From positions 4,377,001 through 4,441,000 of the forward strand of contig NZ_CP146077.1 in the NCBI RefSeq assembly GCF_037023725.1: a stretch of 64,000 nucleotides of DNA. The letters are read 5' to 3'. This document shows, in pieces, positions 44,552 through 53,809 of the stretch. The notes beneath the pieces are model-generated. The model did not search any database and had not been told where the DNA came from. It worked only from the letters and a program-made list of their open reading frames with translations. Numbering within the stretch: position 1 is the first letter of the stretch; every line of letters starts with the position of its first letter. The DNA is from Pseudomonas bubulae (GTDB taxonomy: Bacteria; Pseudomonadota; Gammaproteobacteria; Pseudomonadales; Pseudomonadaceae). The position numbers were made by a program, and so were the translations under genes.

Positions 44552-45322
44552 ATGAACGCAAAAACGACAAAATCCTGCCACCGACCTTTCCTGCCGAGTC
44601 TGCGCCGCTGTGGTCTGAGCGCGCTGGCGGCGGGCACCTTGCTTGCACTCAGCACTTATAGCAGGGCTGACGCGTTTACATCGCCTGAACAGCTTATCGG
44701 CGTGACCCAGGGCTTTCTTGAATTCACGGTTGAAGACTACCTGGCCACCAGCCAGACCGAGGGTCGATATCAGATCCAGGTCAACAATCTTGACCCGCGC
44801 CTGCGCCTGGCCCAGTGCGACAAGGATTTGACAGCTTCCCTCGAAAGCCCGGCGCAACCCATGGGCCGGGTAATCGTGCGCGTACGCTGCGAAGGGCTGT
44901 CGCCGTGGACCATCTTTGTGCCGGCCCAGGTCAAACTGTTCCGCGACGTAGTCACCGTCAATCACCCGCTCAAGCGCGGCATGGTTATCGACTACCCCGA
45001 CGTGACCCTGCGCGAGCGCGATGTCAGCCTGATCAGCCAGGGCTACCTGACCGCCACCGAGCTGGCCGTGGGGCAAAAATTGCTCAGGCCCATGGTCACC
45101 GACCAGGTGCTGACCCTCACCCACCTGGAGCAGGCCGCAGCCGTGCGCAAGGGCGATCATGTGGTGATCAGCGCCCGCAGCGGCACATTAAGTGTCAAGA
45201 TGCCCGGCGAAGCCCTGTCAGACGGTGGCCTTAGCGAGCAAATACGGGTAAAAAACCTGAACTCCAAGCGTGTTATCCGCGCCAGGGTGACAGCACCCGG
45301 GCAAGTAGAAGTGGCATTATAG
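44552..45322 (+). CDS. flgA: flagellar P-ring assembly chaperone FlgA
   Basis: 256 residues. Secretion signal in the first 40 residues (LSALAAGTLLALSTYSRADA), then the FlgA/SAF domain (AQCDKDLTASLESPAQPMGR, GMVIDYPDVTLRERDV, VRKGDHVVISARSGTLSV). It is a periplasmic chaperone for FlgI. The ribosome site is weak. It is the first gene of the divergent flgA-flgM-flgN group. Confidence 0.93.
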   Translation: MNAKTTKSCHRPFLPSLRRCGLSALAAGTLLALSTYSRADAFTSPEQLIGVTQGFLEFTVEDYLATSQTEGRYQIQVNNLDPRLRLAQCDKDLTASLESPAQPMGRVIVRVRCEGLSPWTIFVPAQVKLFRDVVTVNHPLKRGMVIDYPDVTLRERDVSLISQGYLTATELAVGQKLLRPMVTDQVLTLTHLEQAAAVRKGDHVVISARSGTLSVKMPGEALSDGGLSEQIRVKNLNSKRVIRARVTAPGQVEVAL

Positions 45323-45410
45323 GAAAGTTGGCATCAGTCTCGCGACTTTCCTACACTGTCATTTGACGCAGATCAGTACAGCTCTGTGTGAAGCCATGAT
45401 TAATCGAGCC

Positions 45411-45437
45411 TAAAGTTTTTCCGGGTATGGCCGAAAA
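45411..45437 (+). promoter_or_regulatory. FliA (sigma28) promoter of flgM
   Basis: TAAA-N15-GCCGAAAA, matching the sigma28 consensus TAAA-N15-GCCGATAA at all but one base, 36 bases before the flgM ATG. Confidence 0.8.
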
Positions 45438-45473
45438 CATGGCAAGCGTCCAAATACCCCGAGGTTTAACGTT

Positions 45474-45800
45474 ATGGTCATCGACTTCAGTCGTCTCAAC
45501 AGCGCCCCGCCCCTGACCGGCAGTACACGCAGTAACGCCAACCAGGAAACCGGCAGCGCCACGCAAGCGGCCCCGGCAATAAACCCTGAGCAAAACGGCG
45601 TCAGCGCCCCAAGCGGGGAATCTGTTCACCTCAGCCAAGAGGCTCAACAGTTGCAGAAGATCAGCGACTCGTTGCGTGACCAACCTGTAGTCGACAAAAA
45701 TCGGGTGGCAGAGCTTAAACAAGCCATCGCGGACGGCAGCTACAAAGTCGACAGCGACCGGATCGCCAGCAAACTGCTTGACATGGAAGCCCAGCGCTAG
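45474..45800 (+). CDS. flgM: anti-sigma28 factor FlgM
   Basis: 108 residues. MVIDFSRLN start, a disordered Ala/Thr/Asn-rich middle, then the FlgM core ([47 protein letters not shown]). It holds FliA inactive until exported through the hook. Its own FliA-type promoter gives the usual feedback. Confidence 0.95.
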   Translation: MVIDFSRLNSAPPLTGSTRSNANQETGSATQAAPAINPEQNGVSAPSGESVHLSQEAQQLQKISDSLRDQPVVDKNRVAELKQAIADGSYKVDSDRIASKLLDMEAQR

Positions 45801-45849
45801 GCCAACGGCCAGTGCCGCGCTTTTGGACGCTTAACTCCCAGAGCCCGCC

Positions 45850-46317
45850 ATGCACGACGAAAATTTACTGCAACTGATCAACGATGACCTCGCTCCTGCC
45901 GAGCAATTGCTCGGCCTGTTACAGGACGAATCCATCGCCCTCAAAGGCCGCGACATGCAGGTGCTGGAAAACATTCTGGCGCGCAAACAGTCGCTGATCA
46001 TTTTGCTTGAGCAACATGGCCGCAGACGCAGCGAAATTCTCGCCAGCCTTGGCCTGGCCACCAACCGCAGCGGCCTCGAAAGCCTGGCCAGCCATTCCAG
46101 CGTGGGAACACAACTGCTCGCCCAGAGCGATGCACTGAACCAGCTGCTAGCGAAATGCCAGGCCGCCAACCTGCTCAATGGTCAGTCGATCCAGACCCAG
46201 CAGGCGATCACCGCCAACCAGTTGCGCATCCTCCATGGCGGCGAAGCCCCGTCTCTGTATGACGCACGCGGCACCACCTCGATGCTCAACAAGCACCGCG
46301 CCTACAGCCAGGCTTGA
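45850..46317 (+). CDS. flgN: flagellar export chaperone FlgN
   Basis: 155 residues, all helical, with the FlgN core (LAPAEQLLGLLQDESIALKG, ARKQSLIILLEQHGRRR, LNGQSIQTQQA). It is a chaperone for the hook-filament junction proteins FlgK and FlgL. It follows flgM by 49 bases. Confidence 0.92.
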   Translation: MHDENLLQLINDDLAPAEQLLGLLQDESIALKGRDMQVLENILARKQSLIILLEQHGRRRSEILASLGLATNRSGLESLASHSSVGTQLLAQSDALNQLLAKCQAANLLNGQSIQTQQAITANQLRILHGGEAPSLYDARGTTSMLNKHRAYSQA

Positions 46318-46413
46318 GCCCGCGCAACCACCGCATGTAGCGAGACACACAACATGATGGCAGAATGCCCATCTTTTGCGTGTCGCTGTATTTTGTCTGG
46401 AGATTGATCAAAC

Positions 46414-47154
46414 GTGTTCGACGCCCAAGATGCTCCGCAACCGCCAAAGGTGCTCACCACGCCGTTGGAAATTGCCTCCAACTTGCGGATGCTGCAAGAG
46501 AGCCATGACCCGCTGATCATTACTTTCCAGGACCGCACCCAGCGCTTCCAGAGCTATGTGGTGGATGTTAATCGCGAGAGCAACACCATGGCCCTGGACG
46601 AAATGATCCCCCGTGACGGTGAGCGTTTTCTTGAAGCGGGGGTGCCGTTCAAGGTTGAGGGCTTCCATGATGGCGTGCGTATCGCCTGGGAGTGCACCAC
46701 GGCGCTGACCATTGATGACCGTCATGAGCACCGCTGTTATCGCGGCGCGATGCCCCACGAAGTGGTGTACCACCAGCGCCGCAATGCGTTCCGTGCGGCC
46801 CTGCGGCTGGCCAATCTGGTCAATGTGCAAGTGGCGGGTGACAAGCTCAAGGCGCCGATCAAGGGCAAGTTGCTGGACGTTTCGGCAACCGGCTGCAAAT
46901 TGCGTTTTGAGGGGGATATCAGCCAGGGCATGCAACTGGGCCAGGTGTATGAGCGCTTCAGCGCCGACCTGCCGTTTGGCCTGATGTCTACACCGGTGGA
47001 GTTGCGCTACCTGCATTTTGAAGAGCGGCTGAACATCACCTTTGCCGGGATGCGCTTTCACAACATCAGCGGCGCGGTGCAGCGCCAGGTCGAGCGGTTT
47101 GTCTATCAACTGCAGCGCGAGGCGCGCCAGTTTGATAAAGACGATGATTATTGA
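46414..47154 (+). CDS. flgZ: flagellar brake PilZ protein (FlgZ/YcgR)
   Basis: 246 residues from a GTG at 46414. The N-terminal YcgR domain ([34 protein letters not shown]) precedes a PilZ domain with [12 protein letters not shown] (RxxxR) and [13 protein letters not shown] (DxSxxG), both needed for c-di-GMP binding. It slows or reprograms the flagellar motor at high c-di-GMP. It lies at the end of the flgA-flgM-flgN group, as in other pseudomonads. Confidence 0.93.
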   Translation: MFDAQDAPQPPKVLTTPLEIASNLRMLQESHDPLIITFQDRTQRFQSYVVDVNRESNTMALDEMIPRDGERFLEAGVPFKVEGFHDGVRIAWECTTALTIDDRHEHRCYRGAMPHEVVYHQRRNAFRAALRLANLVNVQVAGDKLKAPIKGKLLDVSATGCKLRFEGDISQGMQLGQVYERFSADLPFGLMSTPVELRYLHFEERLNITFAGMRFHNISGAVQRQVERFVYQLQREARQFDKDDDY

Positions 47155-47156
47155 AA

Positions 47157-47245
47157 CAGTGGTCGCTGGCTTGCCTGCGATGCACAGGGCGCGGTCTGGC
47201 TGAAAAACCGCGCTGAAGCCATCGCGAGCAAGCCCGCTCCCACAG
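47157..47245. repeat. REP doublet (left unit degenerate)
   Basis: CAGTGGTCGCTGGCTTGCCTGCGATG at the left and CATCGCGAGCAAGCCCGCTCCCACAG inverted at the right, between flgZ and the convergent MFS gene. Confidence 0.8.
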
Positions 47246-47254
47246 GGGTATTGC

Positions 47255-48568
47255 CTATGTTTTGGACTCTGGTTCCGGTTCTGGCTCCTGCTCCTCCACC
47301 ATCGGTTCCTGCACCATTTGCTCCTGGACCACCTGCTCATCCACCCGCGGGTCAAGGGCGGCGACCAGCGGCGAGCTGGACATGCTGTCGGGCATGGCCA
47401 CGTGATGCAGCGGCGCATCATCGACCTGGTGCAGGTTGGTCACCGCATTCGGGCGAATCCGCCATACCAGGATCAACCCTGCCACGCTGAAAAACCCATA
47501 GAGCATCTGGCTGCCAAACAGTTTCATCAGCACCCCCGCCACCAACGGCCCCACGCTTGCGCCCACGCCATAAGTCACCAGCAGCATGGCCGTCAGCGAC
47601 ACACGACGCTCCGGCTCGATATGGTCGTTGGCAAAGGCCACGGCCAGCGGATAGATGCAAAATTGCAGCAAAGCCGCCAGGCAACCGGCAATAAACAGTA
47701 CCTGCATGGGCACCGCCGGCAAGATCGCCAATGGCAACGCAGCCACCGCCAGCAAGCCGGCGAAAATACGGATCAGCAACGGCCGGTCATAACGGTCGGA
47801 CAACCAGCCCAACGGCCACTGCACCAGCAAGCCGGCAAAAATGCAGCTACCCATATACAAGCCAACCAGTTCGGTAGACAGCCCTTGCTGCGATGCGTAG
47901 AGCGGTGCCAGACCGTAAAACGAGCCCACCAGCAAACCCGCGCCCATCACCGCAATCAACGACTGCGGCACACGCTTGATAAAAAATTTCGGGTCCATCG
48001 GCGCCGGGTGCAAAGGCGCCGGGTGAATACGCCGGGTCATGGCCACAGGCACCAGGCACAAGGCAAAACACAAGGCCACCACCATCAACAACTCGAGACC
48101 GAGCTGCGGGTGAACCGCCAGGATCAATTGCCCAAGCACCAGCCCCAGATAGGAGGCGATCATGTAGAGGCTGAACACCACGCCGCGCTGCCTGGCCTCG
48201 GCCTGCTCGTTAAGCCAGCTTTCGATGACCATGTACTGGCACATCATGCCCAGACCGACAATCACCCGCAGCAACAGCCAGATCGGCAGCCAGTCCGTCA
48301 GCCCGTGGCACAGCACCGCCGCACCGACAATACCGGCGCATGTGGCGTAGGCACGAATATGCCCGACCCTGGCAATCAGCCGGTGGCCGATCTTGCCACC
48401 CAGCACCAGGCCAAAATAGTTGGCCGCCATCAGCGCGCCGATCCACAGGCCGTCGACATTGTCCGCTGCCAGGCGCAGCGCCAGATAAGTACTCAACAGG
48501 CCGGAACCGATCAACATCATCAGCGAGGCAAAATACAACGCTCTAAAGGACTTCCAGATCTGGTGCAT
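47255..48568 (-). CDS. MFS transporter, YcaD-like, with acidic C-terminal tail
   Basis: 437 residues with 12 predicted helices. VLGGKIGHRLIARVGHIRAYA is the helix 2-3 loop and GWLSDRYDRPLLIR the matching loop in the second half. The pattern resembles the YcaD family of uncharacterised transporters. The last 35 residues form a soluble tail rich in Glu, Gln, Val and Pro (VVQEQMVQEPMVEEQEPEPE) with a tandem-repeat look. The substrate is unknown. Confidence 0.85.
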   Translation of the reverse strand: MHQIWKSFRALYFASLMMLIGSGLLSTYLALRLAADNVDGLWIGALMAANYFGLVLGGKIGHRLIARVGHIRAYATCAGIVGAAVLCHGLTDWLPIWLLLRVIVGLGMMCQYMVIESWLNEQAEARQRGVVFSLYMIASYLGLVLGQLILAVHPQLGLELLMVVALCFALCLVPVAMTRRIHPAPLHPAPMDPKFFIKRVPQSLIAVMGAGLLVGSFYGLAPLYASQQGLSTELVGLYMGSCIFAGLLVQWPLGWLSDRYDRPLLIRIFAGLLAVAALPLAILPAVPMQVLFIAGCLAALLQFCIYPLAVAFANDHIEPERRVSLTAMLLVTYGVGASVGPLVAGVLMKLFGSQMLYGFFSVAGLILVWRIRPNAVTNLHQVDDAPLHHVAMPDSMSSSPLVAALDPRVDEQVVQEQMVQEPMVEEQEPEPEPESKT

Positions 48569-48633
48569 TGGCTTTCCCTACGGCTCCTTGTGTCTGCCAC
48601 CGGGAACAGGCCCGGCGCCACAGATTTAAACGG

Positions 48634-49977
48634 TCAAGCCTGAGCCGCAAGAACGCGACGTTCCCAGGGCGTGATTTCGTCATGGAAGCTGGTCAGTTCC
48701 AGCGTCTTGGACGCAACGTAACCTTCGATGAACTCAGTGCCGAACAGTTCAATCGCCATTTCACTACGGGCCAGGCGTGCCAGTGCCGCGTGCAAGGTGC
48801 AGGGCAATGTCAGCGCCTCGGGCACCTGGAACTCACCCTGGATCGCAGCACTCGGTTCAAGCCCACGCTCGATGCCATATAACCCTGCCGCGAGGCTGGC
48901 GGCAATTGCCAGGTAGGGGTTGGCGTCCGCCCCCGGCAAACGGTTTTCAACCCGCCGCGCCGCAGGTGAGCTGGCTGGAATGCGTAAACCCGCACTCCGG
49001 TTGTCATGGGACCAGCACGCGTTGTTCGGCGACGCATAGGGGTGGAACAAGCGCTGATAGGAATTTACGTTCGGCGCAAACAACGCGGTAAAGTCCGCCA
49101 TGCCCGCCTGCTGCCCGCCGATAAAATGGCGGAAGGTGGCTGTCGGCTGCCCCGCTTCGTCGCTGAACACGTTTCGCCCGCTGGCCGCCTCGACCACGCT
49201 CTGGTGAATATGCATCGAACTGCCGGCCGTGTGCGCCAGCGGCTTGGCCATGCACACCACGTTAAGGCCATGCTTGAGGGCAACTTCCTTGAGCAGGTGC
49301 TTGAACAGAAAAGTCTGGTCGGCCAGCAGCATCGGATCACCGTGCAGCAGGTTGATCTCGAACTGGCTGACGCCCATCTCGTGCATAAAGGTGTCACGGG
49401 GCAAGCCCAGTGCCGCCATGCACAGGTACACCTCATTGAAAAAAGGCCGCAAGCCGTTGTTGGAGCTGATGCTGAACGCCGAAAATCCGTCTTCACGGCG
49501 CCCGTCCAGGCCCACGGGCGGGCGGAACGGCTGGGCCGGATCGGGGTTGTGCGCAAACACAAAGAACTCCAGCTCGGTCGCTACCACCGGCGCCAGTCCC
49601 CGCGCCGCGTAGCGGGCGATCACCGCTTTCAACTGGCCACGGGTCGACAGACGCGAGCTTTCACCGCTGAGCTCATCGGCATCGCAAATGGCCAGGGCAC
49701 GGGTTGGCTGGCTCCAGGGCAGGCGATGAAGCTGGGTGAGGTCTGGCACCAAGGCAAGATCACCGTCCTCGCCGCCATAAAAGCGTGACTCCGGGTAGCC
49801 ACCCATGATGCATTGCAGCAGCACGCCACGGGCCATCTGCAAGCGCCGCCCTTCTATAAACCCCGCAGCAGTCATCACCTTGCCACGGGGCACGCCATTG
49901 AGGTCGGGGGTGACGCATTCAATCTCATCAATACCCGCCAATCGCTGTGCGAGCAAACCCTGGCCATCGCTATTCAT
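48634..49977 (-). CDS. glutamine-synthetase-family ligase
   Basis: 447 residues from the ATG at 49977 (AAGGAT upstream); the open frame is 41 codons longer. Glutamine synthetase catalytic features: VVATELEFFVF, MHEMGVSQFEINLLHGDP, AHTAGSSMHIHQSV and PNVNSYQRLFHPYASPNN with NRSAGLRIP. Length and sequence style match gamma-glutamyl-polyamine or similar ligases (PuuA/SpuI type) rather than GlnA. It probably joins glutamate to an amine for catabolism; the amine is not identified. It is divergent from the phosphatase gene. Confidence 0.85.
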   Translation of the reverse strand: MNSDGQGLLAQRLAGIDEIECVTPDLNGVPRGKVMTAAGFIEGRRLQMARGVLLQCIMGGYPESRFYGGEDGDLALVPDLTQLHRLPWSQPTRALAICDADELSGESSRLSTRGQLKAVIARYAARGLAPVVATELEFFVFAHNPDPAQPFRPPVGLDGRREDGFSAFSISSNNGLRPFFNEVYLCMAALGLPRDTFMHEMGVSQFEINLLHGDPMLLADQTFLFKHLLKEVALKHGLNVVCMAKPLAHTAGSSMHIHQSVVEAASGRNVFSDEAGQPTATFRHFIGGQQAGMADFTALFAPNVNSYQRLFHPYASPNNACWSHDNRSAGLRIPASSPAARRVENRLPGADANPYLAIAASLAAGLYGIERGLEPSAAIQGEFQVPEALTLPCTLHAALARLARSEMAIELFGTEFIEGYVASKTLELTSFHDEITPWERRVLAAQA

Positions 49978-50180
49978 GCCACTATCCTTGTTGTTAAGCA
50001 GGCCGCGCAGGGCAATGGCTACAAAATACGCACTGCCTGTTCGGAATTTCAAGCGAGCACCGCACAAATCTCGCGAAAACAGTGAACCTTCCTTCGGCAA
50101 CTGCTACGGAGCTCGGCGTTTGTCTTATTTGCCGACTAGACTCTTCGCCCACTGTGTCAGGAAGACCCAAAGGAAGATCG

Positions 50181-51479
50181 ATGAAGACGCTGCCCCCGCT
50201 TTATACCGGCCTGTTGCTGGCCAGCCTGTTCAGCCCCGCAGCCTTGGCCCAGATACCCAGCAGCGATGGCTATGTGCTGGATAAAGTCGTGCAGGTCAGC
50301 CGCCATGGAGTGCGCCCGCCTACCGAATCCAATGAAAAACTGCTGACCTCGGTCACCCAGCGCAAATGGCCAACCTGGCTGGTGCCCTTCGGTAACCTGA
50401 CCGGCCACGGCTATACCGGCGCGGTGGAAATGGGCCGCTACCGTGGTGAAGTGCTGCGCGACGCCGGGCTGATCCCCCGGGGCTGCCCGGATGCCAGCCA
50501 GTTGCTGGTACACGCCAGCCCCCTGCAACGCACCAAGGCCACGGCCCAGGCCTTGCTCGATGGCATGTTCCCCGGCTGCGGCCTGCAACCGGGCTATGTC
50601 CACGGCAAGCAGGATGCCCTGTTCCAGGCCAATGAAATGCCCTTTGCCGCGCTCGATCCGGCCAAGGCCAAAGCTGAAATCCTCAAGGCTCTGGGCGGCA
50701 GCGTCGAAGCCGCACAGGCACGCTACAAACCCTTTGAAGAAAAACTCAGGGAGGTCGTCTGCCTGCCTGCCACCGATTGCCCGTATGGCAAACAGGACTG
50801 GACACTGGAACAAAACGCCAAGGGCCGTTTCGCGATCAAGGGCCTGAGCGCAGGTGCCAATATGGGCGAAGTGTTCCGTCTGGAATATAGCCAGGGCCTG
50901 CCACTGGACAAGGTCGCCTTCGGCAACGGCCGCACCGCCGCCGAGGTATCCAGCCTGATGGTGCTGACCAAGGCCAAGTACGACTACCTCAACGACATCC
51001 CCTATATCGCCAGCCGCGGCGCTTCCGAGCTGATGAACCAGATTGCCCTGGAACTCAAGCAGGGCACCCCGCTGGAACAGAAAGACGCGCCGGATAGCCC
51101 GCCCGATGTACCGCTGATGCTGCTGGTGGCTCACGACACCAATATCTCTTACCTGCGCACCATGCTCGGCTTCGGCTGGAAGCAGGGAGATTACATCGCC
51201 AACAACATCCCGCCCGTGGGTACGTTGCAGTTCGAACGTTACAAGGAAGTCAAAACCGGCGAGTACTTTTTGCGCATCGCCTTTGAGGCCCAGTCAATGG
51301 ATCAGATTCGTAACCTGACCCAACTGACCGACACGCAAAAACCCCTCAGGAGCGATTTCCAAAGCGCCGGTGACTGCCGCAAAACCAGCGCAGGCCTGCT
51401 CTGCCCGCTCAAGGATGCGATGGTCAAAGTCGAGCAGAACATCGACCCCACCGCGCTGACGCCCTACACCTTCAACTAG
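50181..51479 (+). CDS. periplasmic histidine acid phosphatase
   Basis: 432 residues from the ATG at 50181 (AGGAAG upstream). Signal peptide ending AALAQ. The catalytic motif VVQVSRHGVRPPTES has the nucleophile His42; LMLLVAHDTNISYLRTML supplies the HD proton donor. This is the AppA/Agp branch (4-phytase or glucose-1-phosphatase type). Several Cys pairs (DCPYG, DCRKTSAGLLC) suggest periplasmic disulfides. The stop overlaps the convergent EAL gene by eight bases. Confidence 0.9.
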   Translation: MKTLPPLYTGLLLASLFSPAALAQIPSSDGYVLDKVVQVSRHGVRPPTESNEKLLTSVTQRKWPTWLVPFGNLTGHGYTGAVEMGRYRGEVLRDAGLIPRGCPDASQLLVHASPLQRTKATAQALLDGMFPGCGLQPGYVHGKQDALFQANEMPFAALDPAKAKAEILKALGGSVEAAQARYKPFEEKLREVVCLPATDCPYGKQDWTLEQNAKGRFAIKGLSAGANMGEVFRLEYSQGLPLDKVAFGNGRTAAEVSSLMVLTKAKYDYLNDIPYIASRGASELMNQIALELKQGTPLEQKDAPDSPPDVPLMLLVAHDTNISYLRTMLGFGWKQGDYIANNIPPVGTLQFERYKEVKTGEYFLRIAFEAQSMDQIRNLTQLTDTQKPLRSDFQSAGDCRKTSAGLLCPLKDAMVKVEQNIDPTALTPYTFN

Positions 51480-52689
51480 TTGTGGTCAAGGCAGGGCTTG
51501 CTTCACGTTGCTGCAACCAGCACAGCAAGTCCTGCCCGCTCATGGGCCGCGCAAACCAGTAACCCTGCCCTTCAACACAGCCCATGGCCAGCAAACGCTG
51601 GGACTGTGCCTCGGTTTCAATCCCTTCAATAACCACCGACATACCCAAGGCTTTACCCAGGGCCAGGGTGCTGGCGATCACGGCGGCGCAACGCGGTTCA
51701 TGCTCCAGGTTGCCCACAAATTCACCGTCCAGCTTGATTTCGGTGAATGGCAACTGGCACAGCCGCTGCAATGACGAAAAACCGGCACCAAAATCGTCAA
51801 TTGATAACCGGCAGCCCATCATGCGCAGGCGCACCAGATTCTCCAGGCTGGCGACCGGAGCTTGCAGCAAACCGGTTTCAGTCAATTCGAATGTCAACCT
51901 GGAGCCCGGCGTGACATGACGGGTCAGAACCCCCTTTAGGGTATAAGTCAGCTGACTGTTAGCCAGTTGCGACGCTTGCAGGTTGAACGCCATGTTCAAG
52001 GGATAACCCCGGGTCCGTGCTTGCTCTTGCAGGCTCAACGCCTGATCGAGTTGGGCAAACAGCAACTCGTCCATCAAGCCGCAGCGCTCCAGCACCGGGA
52101 TAAATACCGCCGGTGGTAGCACGCCCTTATCGGGGTGCAGCCAACGGCAAAGCACTTCGACTCCGGTCACATCGCCGGTTTGCAGATTGAACTTGGGTTG
52201 ATACCAGGCCTGCAATTGCTGCAGGGCCAGAGCCTGACGCACTTCGTCCTCGCAAGCCAGTGACAGCGTGCTGCCCGGTACAGGTCCGAGCGTGCAGATA
52301 CTGCTTTGATACTTGAGTAACAGAGGTTGCAGCACAGCGGCATACAACGGTTTGCCGGCATCGCCAAGCAACTCGAGCCCCAACAGGGCAATGAGCTGAT
52401 GCGCAGCACAACGCAAATCGGCCGACAGCGCACTGCTGACAATAATCGACCGGACTTGCCCCGTCCTGCCCACGCGACGCAAAAACGCCAGGCCGTCCAT
52501 GCCATCCATCTGCAAATCGCACACGGCGATATCCACCGGCCCCACTTGCTGAAGAACCGTCAACGCCTGGCTGCCGTCACTGGCCTCAAACACGTCATGG
52601 CAACCCAGGGAGCGAAACATGCTTACCGCGACGGCACGCTGGAAACTGTCATCTTCCAGGATCAGGACACGCAGGGGATTTCCAGGCAT
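51472..52689 (-). CDS. response regulator with EAL phosphodiesterase domain
   Basis: 405 residues from the ATG at 52689. Receiver domain with VLILEDDSFQRAVAV and the acceptor Asp in IAVCDLQMDGMDG, then an EAL domain: AWYQPKFNLQTG, signature EVLCRW in place of EALxR, FNLQASQL, FELTETGL, LSIDDFGAGFSS, EIKLDGEFV, VIEGIETEAQ and GYWFARPM. The metal and catalytic residues appear present, so c-di-GMP hydrolysis is plausible. It resembles RocR-like proteins. A partner kinase is not adjacent. Confidence 0.9.
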   Translation of the reverse strand: MPGNPLRVLILEDDSFQRAVAVSMFRSLGCHDVFEASDGSQALTVLQQVGPVDIAVCDLQMDGMDGLAFLRRVGRTGQVRSIIVSSALSADLRCAAHQLIALLGLELLGDAGKPLYAAVLQPLLLKYQSSICTLGPVPGSTLSLACEDEVRQALALQQLQAWYQPKFNLQTGDVTGVEVLCRWLHPDKGVLPPAVFIPVLERCGLMDELLFAQLDQALSLQEQARTRGYPLNMAFNLQASQLANSQLTYTLKGVLTRHVTPGSRLTFELTETGLLQAPVASLENLVRLRMMGCRLSIDDFGAGFSSLQRLCQLPFTEIKLDGEFVGNLEHEPRCAAVIASTLALGKALGMSVVIEGIETEAQSQRLLAMGCVEGQGYWFARPMSGQDLLCWLQQREASPALTTTS

Positions 52690-52809
52690 TAAGATGAACC
52701 ATCGAGAAACGGTGTAGGTCAATCATCTCGAATGCTGAAAGATTTTTACCTAGGAAAAGTCCCAATAAATGTAGGACTAATGCCAACCCTCCCGACTGGC
52801 GATTGAATG

Positions 52810-53571
52810 TCAGCGCGCGCTGCGACTGAATATACGGATCACTTCATCCAGGTGCTCGGCCATTGCCTGCCGTGCGGCGGGCGCATCGTGCTGCTCGAGC
52901 GCCAGCAGGATACGGCGGTGCTCATCTTCCGAGCGATGGGTCATATCCTGTGGGGTGTAGTGGTTTTGCAGGCGCTGGAACATGCTGCCGTAACGATGGC
53001 CCAATAGATGCTGGATCATCAGGGCATAGGCCGGGTTGTCCGAGGCCTGGGCAATGCGGATATGGAACAGACGATCGCCGGGGTGGGTGTGGGACCCTTC
53101 GCGGTTGTCCTGAACGTTGCGTTCAAAAGCTTCGCGGATGCCCGCCAACTCCTCGTCACTGGCATTGATCGCCGCCAGCGCCGCCGCTTCGGGCTCAATC
53201 AGGCGACGGGCCTGCAACAGCGCGAACGGTGGAATTTCGGCATTGAAGTCGATTTCAAGGTTCAGCTCGGGGTCCAGTTCTTTCCACTGGTTGCGCGTAG
53301 CCTGGGCCATAACCGGTTCATCTGACACCGCCTGCACCGGCGGCTCACAGACCAGTACCCCGTTACCGACGCGTACATCCACCAGACCTATCACTTCAAG
53401 CGCAATCATCGCCTCACGTACCGAGGCACGACTTACACCCAGCAACTTGGCCAGTTCACGCTCGGCTGGCAAACGGCTGCCCGGCGGAAATTCACCGCTG
53501 TCGATCAAGGCGCGTAGCTGATCAGCGATTTGCCGATAAAGCCGTTGGTTATCAATAACTTGAAATGGCAT
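52810..53571 (-). CDS. FCD/GntR-family regulator of the L-fucose cluster
   Basis: 253 residues from the ATG at 53571. N-terminal winged HTH (LYRQIADQLRALIDSGEFPP, LPAERELAKLLGVSRASVREAMIALE) and C-terminal FCD domain with metal-site histidines (GDRLFHIRIAQAS, HLLGHRYG). It is divergent from the fucose operon, and two identical palindromes lie between them, so it most likely represses the pathway until a pathway sugar acid binds. Confidence 0.9.
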   Translation of the reverse strand: MPFQVIDNQRLYRQIADQLRALIDSGEFPPGSRLPAERELAKLLGVSRASVREAMIALEVIGLVDVRVGNGVLVCEPPVQAVSDEPVMAQATRNQWKELDPELNLEIDFNAEIPPFALLQARRLIEPEAAALAAINASDEELAGIREAFERNVQDNREGSHTHPGDRLFHIRIAQASDNPAYALMIQHLLGHRYGSMFQRLQNHYTPQDMTHRSEDEHRRILLALEQHDAPAARQAMAEHLDEVIRIFSRSAR

Positions 53572-53663
53572 CAGGAAATAAGCTCTGGTTTGGACAGCAT
53601 TCGACAAGCACTTGGAGCTGAAAAAGACGCTTGTTGAAGCTTGAGGTGCATGCTACAAAAGGC

Positions 53664-53682
53664 CCAATGGCCTGACCATTGG
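53664..53682. promoter_or_regulatory. FCD-regulator operator 1
   Basis: CCAATGG-CCTGA-CCATTGG, a perfect 7-bp inverted repeat, identical to the site at 53753. It contains the TGG...CCA ends typical of FCD-type operators and lies 93 bases before the regulator start. Confidence 0.75.
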
Positions 53683-53752
53683 ATGGATATCGTAAAGCGA
53701 TCATAGCAAACCTTATCCTTGTACTTGTGTCGTTTTGCCATTTGCTACGCCC

Positions 53753-53771
53753 CCAATGGCCTGACCATTGG
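53753..53771. promoter_or_regulatory. FCD-regulator operator 2
   Basis: Second identical CCAATGG-CCTGA-CCATTGG, 89 bases from the first and 39 bases before the first fucose gene. The pair suggests looping or control of both divergent promoters. Confidence 0.75.
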
Positions 53772-53809
53772 GCCAACTATAAAAACAATGACATCGTAAC
53801 GGAGCACCC

